Part shown: positions 1 through 5,543 of the stretch, in pieces
Layout: the number at the start of each line of letters is the position of its first letter
How positions within the stretch are numbered: position 1 is the stretch's first letter
NCBI GenBank assembly: GCA_937915955.1
Contig: CALGIB010000141.1
Coordinates: forward strand, 1 to 5,543
Direction of reading: 5' to 3'
Source: an uncultured Pseudomonadota bacterium
GTDB lineage: Bacteria; Myxococcota_A; UBA796; CAJQPC01
DNA: 5,543 nucleotides
Program-made: the position numbers and the translations under genes
The notes under the pieces: model-generated
What the model saw: only the letters and a program-made list of their open reading frames with translations
The model's database searches: none
What the model was told of the DNA's origin: nothing

Positions 1-1
1 C

Positions 2-658
2 CGACCCGCCCGGGATCGCGCCTCGCCCACAGCCGCCGAAGACCAGGCCCGGGAGCTGCTGGCCGCCGGCCCCCTCCAGACCGCGGGCTCGGCGGGGCCG
101 GTTCGCCTGCTGGGGCTGCAGCTCGAGGAGCACCTGCTGACCGGCCAGGCGCTGGGCCAGGACGGCGCCGCGCTGATCTGGACCGGCCCGGCGGACATTC
201 GACCGATCTCCGTTCAGCACAGCAGCCTGGATCCCGCGCGAGAGGCGCGCGAGCGCGAGATCCTGGTCACCTCGCTGTCTCTGGAGCCCGCCCGGATGGA
301 CTGCGGCGAGGAGATCTGGACGGCCGACCAGAGCGAGCTGGGCACGGTCCCGCTGGTCTACTCGCTGGCGGGAGAGGAGGTCCTCGCGGCGGCCTGGGCC
401 ACCACCCATCGACACGACGGCCGGTCGGACCAGCACGGCACCATCCTGGTCCTGGAGACCAGCCCGCCCCGCTCGTCGCAGACCGCGCCCTACCTGGATC
501 TCTGCGTCGATGGCCCCGCCCTGGACGTGCTGCCGACCCTCTGGGTACGCATCGACGGCCGGGCCCACGCCCTGGTGTCCCTGCGCTGCGACTGCCTGGA
601 CGAGCGCTGGGCCCTGATCGACGTCGAGCAGGCTCGAGCGGTGCTGTGGACCTATTGA
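2..658 (+). CDS. Hypothetical protein, 3' part (5' end outside window)
   Basis: I do not recognise this protein. The frame is open without a stop from base 2 to the TGA at 656-658, giving 218 visible residues, and G/C-ending codons dominate all along it, so the gene very probably starts before the window. An internal ATG at 296 exists but has coding-like sequence upstream in frame and no obvious ribosome binding site. The visible part looks mostly beta-stranded, with alternating hydrophobic stretches such as TILVLE and LWVRIDG. It has four cysteines (visible residues 101, 168, 196 and 198; the last two form a CDC motif), which would suit an exported, disulfide-bonded protein. No membrane segment, catalytic motif or repeat is seen. 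It converges with the - strand operon with no space between the two stop codons. Coding status is fairly sure; function is unknown. Confidence 0.7.
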   Translation, partial: RPARDRASPTAAEDQARELLAAGPLQTAGSAGPVRLLGLQLEEHLLTGQALGQDGAALIWTGPADIRPISVQHSSLDPAREAREREILVTSLSLEPARMDCGEEIWTADQSELGTVPLVYSLAGEEVLAAAWATTHRHDGRSDQHGTILVLETSPPRSSQTAPYLDLCVDGPALDVLPTLWVRIDGRAHALVSLRCDCLDERWALIDVEQARAVLWTY

Positions 659-1876
659 TCAGCGCGCCGGGCGCCGGGCCCCGACCAGGCTGAGGTCCCG
701 GAGCAGCTCGCCGTCCACCCGCCACACCGAGTGCAGGGCGTCCGGGTAGGCCGGGCTGAGGTCCCGGCTCAGCTTGAGGTTCTCGAGCAGCGGGTCCCCG
801 GCGATCTCGGTGATGTCGTCGATCCCGGCCAGCTCCAGGAGCTCGCCATCCGGGGCGAGCCGCCAGCGCTCCACCATGCGGGTCTCGGCGACCACCACCA
901 GCAGCTCATCGTCGCCGTAGACCGCGCTGCGGTCCAGCGTCCTCGGCGGGGACATGGACAGCGCGAAGGCCCCCGAACCCGGGCTGGGCGCAGTCGCCGG
1001 CGAGGGATCGAGGAGGAAGCCGTACAGCGCACGCAGATCGAGCCAGCCCGGCTCCTCCCGAGGCGCGATGTCCGGCCCTCGAATGAGCAGCGGGACGCGC
1101 ACCGACGCGGTCTTCATCGAAGTGCCAAAGCCGAACACGCCCGGATCCCAGAGCTCGAACCCGTGCAGGCTGGTCACCACCAGCCAGTGCGGTTCGACAA
1201 GACCCTCGACGAGATCCCCGAGCAGCGCGTCCCCGCCGCAGGCCTCCCGACGGTAGAGCTCCCGGACCTCGGCTCGACGGGGCGCGCTGGGGCCGCCTCC
1301 CTGGAAGAAGTCGCGGTACTCCCGGCGGCTCAAGGGCTCCGCCTCCAGCGCCTCGCAGCGGTCCTGGTCCCAGGGGAAGGTGGGCTCGGGCAGCACCACC
1401 AGCGCGAAGGCGGGCTGGCGCGAGGCGTCCAGGAAGCGCAACGCGGCCTCGATCACGCGCTCGCCGGGCGAGTCCGCGGGGTCCCGGTCCAGGACGTCGA
1501 AGCCCCGGTCCAGGCCGAACACCGGATCGAGCCAGACGCTCTGGCCGAACGCGCCCGTGCGGTAGCCCTGCGCCGCGAGCTGCTCGGGGAGCGTCGACTC
1601 CCAGGCCGCCAGGGTCCCGTACTGGGTCGGCGCGACCGGGTGCCGCAGCACTCGGTGCTCGTTGGGGGTCAGCCCCGTGAGCACCGAGGCCAGCGAGCTG
1701 AGGCCCCAGGGGCTCGGCGCGATGGCGCGGCTGTAGACCACCGAGCTCTGGGCCAGCCCCTCGAGCACTGGGAGCCCAGAGGCGACATCGGCCCGAAGCC
1801 CCTCGAAGGCGACGAGCACGATGTCGGGGCGGTCCTCACCGAGGCGGGCACACCCCAGGATGGCGAGCATCAGCAC
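659..1876 (-). CDS. Sulfatase-like (alkaline phosphatase superfamily) lipoprotein, probable pseudoenzyme
   Basis: The 405-residue protein has the landmarks of the sulfatase family in order: RPDIVLVAFEGLRAD (16-30, family PNxLLIxxDTLRAD), a SPWGLSSLASVLTG loop (55-68, family SPWTLPSHASLLTG), NEH (72-74), LPEQLAAQGYRTGAF (96-110), a WLDPVFGLDRGFD stretch (115-127), TSLHG (235-239), VFGFGTS (247-253), RVPLLIRGP (260-268) and a C-terminal ELLELAG...DPLLENL segment. Family members hydrolyse sulfate or phosphate esters, but here the key residues are replaced: metal Asp by Glu25, nucleophile by Gly58, loop His/Arg by Leu62, DPH by EPT (164-166), SDHG Asp by Leu237 and FGHG His by Phe250. I infer a non-catalytic protein. 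The N-terminus VLMLAILGC resembles a lipobox with Cys9, but is very short and lacks a basic residue. The GTG at 1876 is chosen because it keeps most of that segment; ATG at 1870 and CTG at 1891 are alternatives, none with a clear Shine-Dalgarno. It is the last gene of the operon, probably translated by coupling to the upstream gene. Confidence 0.85.
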   Translation of the reverse strand: MLMLAILGCARLGEDRPDIVLVAFEGLRADVASGLPVLEGLAQSSVVYSRAIAPSPWGLSSLASVLTGLTPNEHRVLRHPVAPTQYGTLAAWESTLPEQLAAQGYRTGAFGQSVWLDPVFGLDRGFDVLDRDPADSPGERVIEAALRFLDASRQPAFALVVLPEPTFPWDQDRCEALEAEPLSRREYRDFFQGGGPSAPRRAEVRELYRREACGGDALLGDLVEGLVEPHWLVVTSLHGFELWDPGVFGFGTSMKTASVRVPLLIRGPDIAPREEPGWLDLRALYGFLLDPSPATAPSPGSGAFALSMSPPRTLDRSAVYGDDELLVVVAETRMVERWRLAPDGELLELAGIDDITEIAGDPLLENLKLSRDLSPAYPDALHSVWRVDGELLRDLSLVGARRPAR

Positions 1877-1887
1877 GCCCGAGGGTA

Positions 1888-3711
1888 TCAGTCCCGGTCG
1901 AGGCCCTTGTAGTCGAGGTGCAGCGTCAGCTCCTCGTCCAGGACCAGCAGCTTCTCGAAGTAGAGGGCCTGGCCCTCGACCGGCATGGCCACGTCCACCG
2001 GGCTCACGCCCTGGTCCACCGCGGCGTTCTGCGCCTGGTAGCTCTGCTGCATCGCGGCCTGGCCCGCCATGTCCAGGTACTGCCCTTCGGGGGTGACCGG
2101 GGTGCTGAACCACTCGACCTTGCGCAGGGAGCTGTCGATGCTGTTCCTCTTGATCTTGGCGTCCCAGGGCACGTACACGCTCCACCGGTAGTAGGTCACC
2201 GGCACGTCGACGCGGGGGAGCGTCAGCTCGATCGCTCCCTTCCCGGAGGCGTCCGGGGCCTGGCCGTCCTCGACCCAGACCACCTCGACCGTGAACGCCG
2301 CCAGCGAGCCGCCCGAGGCCTGGCTGCGAACCAGCGGCAACAGGACCTCGCCGTTGTCGTCCACGCCGGGCTTCACCGACTTGCCAGCGACCTTGACCGA
2401 CCAGATCTCGCTGCCTTCGGGCATGCGGACCCGGAGGAACTGGCGGCGGTTGTTGCGCACGTACCAGCTGGCCCGGCCCATGATCCGGCCGTCCTGGGTC
2501 ACCATGCTGACCGCCTCGGCGGTGTCGACGACGGTGACCAGGACCTCGATCTCGTCGTGCTGGTCGACCGTGATCGGCAGCGTCCAGTCGCTCTGGCGGT
2601 ACTTGTAGCCCAGCAGCACGGGCTGATCGGTGCGGCCCAGGATGGCCGCCGGCAGCTCGCGGACGTCGATCTTCCGCGCGCCCTTGGCCGCGCCCGGGTT
2701 GACCTCGAGGGTGCTCAGGGCGGCGACGCCGACATAGCCCTTGACGCGCTGGACGCCCTGGACGTCGACGCGCGGGACGGTGAAGTCCCCGCCCTCCTCG
2801 GCCAGGGCCTTCTCGTAGTCCAGCATCAGGCGGTAGCTGCCCAGCGCCTCGAAGTTGAGGTCGACGTCGACGACCTGCAGCTCGCCCTGGGTGCGGACCC
2901 GCCACTCGCGGATGCCGCTGCCCTGCACATCCAGCAGCGTCACGTCGGCGGGAAGCGTGACCGAGAGGGCCTCGGCGCCCTGGTGGACGATGGTGTAGTT
3001 CACGTCGGAGTGGCCCATCAGGACGCCCTCGGACACGCCCACCAGGGTGTGCACTTCGGCGTAGAGCCGCTGCTCCTGGGCCTCGACCTGGGCCTCGGAG
3101 ATCTCGCGCTGCCAGCTGACCGACAGGTTGCCGGTGGCGGGCAGGATCGCCTCCATGTGGCGGACCTTGCCCTCCTGGGTGTCCTCGAGGAACTGGGCCT
3201 GGCCGACGATGAACTCGAGGTCTCCCTCCGCCGGCACGTCCAGGGTGACCTGGGTCCCGCCCGAGGGCGCCATGGGAAAGGACAGGCTGCTCTGGCCGTT
3301 GGCCTCGAAGACGCTCACGGCGATCTCGAGGTCCAGGTCCAGCGTTCCCTTCTTGTCGGTGACCAGCTTGTACCAGCCACCCTCCAGGAAGACCGGCGCG
3401 TCCCGCCCGCCCAGCTTGGCGGACTCCAGCGCCACGCTGGTGGGAGCCAGGGGGACGACGATCCAGCCCTTGTCCTTGTGGACCTGGACCTGGAGGTCGA
3501 CGTCGAAGCGCGCGGCCGTGCCGTCCTGGGTGACCACGCCGGAGTAGCCCGCGCGGTTGATGGACCAGTCCCGGGGGGCCGGCTCCGGCTTGTCCTCGGG
3601 GGCCTTGCCCTGCTCGTACAGGGTCTTGAAGTCCGCCCAGGGCATGACGACCTTGGCGCTGGGGATGTCCTGGGCCGAGGCCAGGGCGGTGAGCAGGATC
3701 AGGGACGTCAT
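1888..3711 (-). CDS. Exported beta-rich protein, paralogue of the upstream gene product
   Basis: This 607-residue protein begins with a short Sec signal peptide, MTSLILLTALASA, with a likely cut after Ala13 (ASA-QD), so it should be periplasmic or surface-exposed. No further membrane segment is seen. Residues about 50-340 are made of repeated predicted beta strands (for example FDVDLQVQV, WIVVPLAP, LDLDLEIAVSV, LQVVDVDLNF) with no enzymatic motif. Residues about 384-520 form a module with VRN (418-420), QFLRV, PEGSEIWSV (431-439), a VAG...V loop, LPLVRS (458-463) and YRWSVYVP. Residues 571-603 form a C-terminal module with MPVEGQALYF and LTLHLDYK. Both modules recur in the upstream gene product. 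A Gln/Ala-rich linker of about 50 residues lies between them. The ATG at 3711 is supported by the GGGAGGA ribosome binding site and the signal peptide. The start overlaps the upstream stop as ATGA. I do not know a named family; a structural or scaffold role is inference. Confidence 0.88.
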   Translation of the reverse strand: MTSLILLTALASAQDIPSAKVVMPWADFKTLYEQGKAPEDKPEPAPRDWSINRAGYSGVVTQDGTAARFDVDLQVQVHKDKGWIVVPLAPTSVALESAKLGGRDAPVFLEGGWYKLVTDKKGTLDLDLEIAVSVFEANGQSSLSFPMAPSGGTQVTLDVPAEGDLEFIVGQAQFLEDTQEGKVRHMEAILPATGNLSVSWQREISEAQVEAQEQRLYAEVHTLVGVSEGVLMGHSDVNYTIVHQGAEALSVTLPADVTLLDVQGSGIREWRVRTQGELQVVDVDLNFEALGSYRLMLDYEKALAEEGGDFTVPRVDVQGVQRVKGYVGVAALSTLEVNPGAAKGARKIDVRELPAAILGRTDQPVLLGYKYRQSDWTLPITVDQHDEIEVLVTVVDTAEAVSMVTQDGRIMGRASWYVRNNRRQFLRVRMPEGSEIWSVKVAGKSVKPGVDDNGEVLLPLVRSQASGGSLAAFTVEVVWVEDGQAPDASGKGAIELTLPRVDVPVTYYRWSVYVPWDAKIKRNSIDSSLRKVEWFSTPVTPEGQYLDMAGQAAMQQSYQAQNAAVDQGVSPVDVAMPVEGQALYFEKLLVLDEELTLHLDYKGLDRD

Positions 3712-5543
3712 CGGTCCTCCCGGTAGGTGATCTCGAGGGTTGGGGCCTCGCCTTCCCGCAGCAGGCGCTGGGAGACGACGAGTGACTGCCCGTGATCGGG
3801 CAGCGGAATGGCGAGGGTGGTTGCGGCGAGCGCGGGACGGGCGGGCATCGCAGCGTTCTGGTCGGCGACGGAGCCGGTGGCGCGGGTGTTGGACCCGACG
3901 GGGGGCGCGGGCGGCGGCGCGGCGGCCTTGGGGGACTTGTCCTGGCGACGAGACTGGCGGTTCTCGAGCGCGTCGCGGCCGAGGTCGGCGAGGGAGACGC
4001 CACCCTCGCCGAAGGCGACCCCCGGCGCGTCCATCGAGGCCGTCTCGACGGCGTAGTCCGCGGACACGGAGATCCCGTAGACCTCCTCGTAGACCTCGTC
4101 CTCGTCGTAGCCGAAGTCGTCCGCCGGGCTCTCCTCGCCGCTCCGGTCGCCGTCCACGGTGACCTCGGTCACGACGGCCTGGGAGTAGCTCCGCCCGTCC
4201 ATCACCCGCTCCTGGACAGGCTCGGGGTCGGGCTCGGGCGCCGGGTCGTAGTTGAAGTTCAGCGCGAACGCACCGGAGACGAGATCGGTCTCCGGCGGGG
4301 ACTTGTAGAGCTCGGCGGGCTGCTCAACCGACGCGGGCTCCTGCGCGACCAGGCCCGAACCGCCGCCCGTGCCGTAGCCGTAGCCGTAGCCGCTGAGCAC
4401 CTCGCCGCCGATCGAGCCGCCCATCGCGCCGCCGAAGTCGGCGCCGGTGGCCGCGTCCGGGCCACCGACCGAGGAGGCCTGGTCCTTCTTGGACTCCTTC
4501 TTGCCCGTGGTCTTGGTCGCGGGGGCCGCGGCATAACGGCTGCGGTCCGCGCTCTTCTCCTTGGCCTCGGCCAGCCGGGAGCTGCTGCTGGAGCGGTAGT
4601 AGTCCTGCTCCTGGCTCTCCTCCTGCTCGTAGCGGGCGAGCTCGTCGGAGAGCTCGACCAGCTCCTCGTAGGCGGCGATGGCGCCCTCGTAGTCGCCGCT
4701 CTGGAGCATGCGCTCGGCCTCTTGCAGGCGGTCTTGCTGCGCGACCTCGTCCTCGGCGACCTTGGCCCGAGCCATGTCCTTGACCCGGCGGCCCATGGCC
4801 TCCTCCTCGGCCGAGGAGTAGCCCCGCGCGGACCCGGAGAGCACGTCCAGGTTGGTCTGGAGGCGCAGCGCGTTCTCGTTGCTGTCGTCCAGCTGCAGGG
4901 TCTGGTCGATGTAGCTCTGGGCCTGATCGAACTCGTTGTCCTGGTAGGCCTGCAGTGCCAGGTTCCAGGTCTCCCGCGCCGCGAACTCCGCGCCTGCGTC
5001 GCGCTTGTCGTCGTCGTCGGTCACGGCGTAGACGATCTCGGCGCTGGCCTGCCCGAGCTCGCCCGCGGTGCCGCCCTGGAGCTTGCCGCTGTAGCCAGGC
5101 GGCAGCCGCAGCTCCCACTCGAGGCGGGCCACGGGCGCCAGGATGCTGGGCAGCTCGAGTCGGCGCTGGCCGCGGCGGTCCCACGCCTCGTCCTGGGCCA
5201 CGAAGGTCAGCTCCACGTCCAGGGTCGTGAGGCCCGCCAGCGTCTCGACCGAGCGCTCCAGCGGGATCGCTGTGGCCCCTTCGAGCTGGATGCCGCCCAC
5301 GCCCTCGCCGTTGACCCGAGCCGCCCAGAGCTCGGTGCCCGAAGGGGCCGAGAAGCGCAGGTACTGCTCTGAGGCGTTGCGCACGTCCAGGGTGCAGCGG
5401 AGCAGGCTGCGACCCTGGGCGTTGGTGGCCTGTACGCAGCGAGAGCGGTCCACGACCAGCGTCGGTCCGTCCAGCGCGGTGAGCTGGAGCGCGCGCAGGT
5501 CCAGGCTGCCCTTGCCGGTCCACGCGGCGGCCGGCGGCGCGTC
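3708..5543 (-). CDS. TPR-containing protein with beta-rich module and low-complexity linker, N-terminus outside window
   Basis: The frame is open from the window edge to the TGA at 3708-3710, giving 611 visible residues; the true start lies beyond 5543. A GTG at 5453 could be read as a start but falls inside a conserved strand (TLVVDRS), so it is probably internal. Visible residues about 24-150 match the module of the downstream protein (VRN, QYLRF, PSGTELWAARVNG, IPLERS, LEWELRLP). Residues about 190-235 contain one clear TPR (WNLALQAYQDNEFDQAQSYI...), and about 270-300 a further TPR-like hairpin (QSGDYEGAIAAYEELVEL) inside a charged, probably helical region. Residues about 310-575 are low complexity: Ser5, a Lys-rich patch, Gly-rich with GYGYGYG, DPAPEPDPEP, a strongly acidic Asp/Glu/Tyr stretch and AAAPPPAPP. 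The last 36 residues (IPLPDHGQSLVV, PTLEITYR) match the C-terminus of the downstream protein. TPRs typically bind other proteins. The presumed exported location rests on similarity to its signal-peptide-bearing neighbour. Confidence 0.88.
   Translation of the reverse strand, partial: DAPPAAAWTGKGSLDLRALQLTALDGPTLVVDRSRCVQATNAQGRSLLRCTLDVRNASEQYLRFSAPSGTELWAARVNGEGVGGIQLEGATAIPLERSVETLAGLTTLDVELTFVAQDEAWDRRGQRRLELPSILAPVARLEWELRLPPGYSGKLQGGTAGELGQASAEIVYAVTDDDDKRDAGAEFAARETWNLALQAYQDNEFDQAQSYIDQTLQLDDSNENALRLQTNLDVLSGSARGYSSAEEEAMGRRVKDMARAKVAEDEVAQQDRLQEAERMLQSGDYEGAIAAYEELVELSDELARYEQEESQEQDYYRSSSSSRLAEAKEKSADRSRYAAAPATKTTGKKESKKDQASSVGGPDAATGADFGGAMGGSIGGEVLSGYGYGYGTGGGSGLVAQEPASVEQPAELYKSPPETDLVSGAFALNFNYDPAPEPDPEPVQERVMDGRSYSQAVVTEVTVDGDRSGEESPADDFGYDEDEVYEEVYGISVSADYAVETASMDAPGVAFGEGGVSLADLGRDALENRQSRRQDKSPKAAAPPPAPPVGSNTRATGSVADQNAAMPARPALAATTLAIPLPDHGQSLVVSQRLLREGEAPTLEITYREDR
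3715..3721 (-). promoter_or_regulatory. Ribosome binding site of the 607-residue protein gene
   Basis: On the - strand GGGAGGA ends three bases before the ATG at 3711-3709, a good match to the Shine-Dalgarno consensus. It lies inside the last codons of the upstream gene, whose TGA shares bases with the start (ATGA). It decides the start of the downstream gene and implies both coupled and independent initiation. Confidence 0.8.
4371..4392. repeat. Short in-frame hexanucleotide repeat (GTAGCC on +)
   Basis: The unit gccgta/gtagcc repeats three to four times in a row. It encodes the GYGYGYG tract of the TPR-containing protein on the - strand. Unit length is a multiple of three, so copy-number change would lengthen or shorten the Gly-Tyr tract without a frameshift. 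Confidence 0.6.

Noticed and set aside
659..700. GC-rich inverted segments near the convergent stops as a terminator
   Set aside because: No stable stem followed by a T-run could be defined; the local GC richness alone explains the short palindromes.
731..1912. 393-codon open frame on the + strand, opposite the sulfatase-like gene
   Set aside because: It mirrors the codons of the recognisable - strand gene; its product is rich in Arg, Gly, Ala and Gln without motifs. Long antisense frames are expected at this GC content.
1918..3726. 602-codon open frame on the + strand, opposite the 607-residue gene
   Set aside because: The product is a monotonous Asp/Val/Leu/His/Gly composition typical of the complement of a GC-ending-codon gene. 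The - strand gene has a signal peptide, a ribosome binding site and a paralogue.
1877..4003. Upstream extension of the sulfatase-like frame to 4003
   Set aside because: It runs in another frame through the 607-residue gene and encodes Arg/Gly/Pro-rich shadow sequence. Only the part from about 1876 on shows family motifs.
4166..4230. GRSYSQAV in the linker resembles a motif near the plug of some TonB-dependent receptors
   Set aside because: An eight-residue match inside low-complexity sequence, with no plug or barrel around it, is too weak.
3792..5372. 526-codon open frame on the + strand, opposite the TPR-containing gene
   Set aside because: Leu/Val/Gly/Arg-rich shadow; the - strand frame encodes a clear TPR and a module shared with its neighbour.
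4324..5523. 399-codon alternative frame on the - strand over the TPR-containing gene
   Set aside because: Composition is almost only Arg, Gly, Ala and Pro with no motifs, while the overlapping frame carries the TPR and the conserved module.

Overview
The window is GC-rich throughout and coding almost end to end. It looks like a chromosomal segment of a high-GC Gram-negative bacterium that exports many proteins. Evidence for this is a Sec signal peptide, a lipobox-like N-terminus, TPR repeats in an apparently exported protein and long secretory low-complexity linkers. A myxobacterial/deltaproteobacterial or planctomycete-like source would fit, but that is an inference from style. No phylogenetic marker, RNA gene, mobile element or CRISPR array is visible.

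Layout: bases 2-658 on the + strand hold the 3' part of an unrecognised gene that begins before the window. Its stop codon directly abuts the stop codon of a three-gene block on the - strand, which fills the rest (5543 down to 659). In transcription order this block is: (A) a long protein cut by the window edge, with a beta-rich module, TPR repeats, a long low-complexity linker and a short C-terminal module; (B) a 607-residue exported beta-rich protein overlapping A by ATGA; (C) a 405-residue sulfatase/alkaline-phosphatase-superfamily protein starting about 11 bases after B. The spacing indicates one operon with translational coupling.

Two points stand out. First, A and B are paralogous. Both carry the same roughly 130-residue module (VRN...LR...P.G[ST]E[IL]W...V.G..V...PL.RS) and both end in the same roughly 32-residue C-terminal module. 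They differ mainly in that A has about 425 residues of TPR and disordered sequence inserted where B has about 50. Second, C keeps the sulfatase scaffold motifs but has lost nearly every catalytic position (nucleophile, SDHG Asp, FGHG His, DPH His), so it looks like a pseudoenzyme. Together these suggest an undescribed three-component cell-envelope module: two related beta-rich scaffold proteins, one with a protein-interaction insert, and a probably membrane-anchored non-catalytic sulfatase fold. Its function cannot be read from the sequence.
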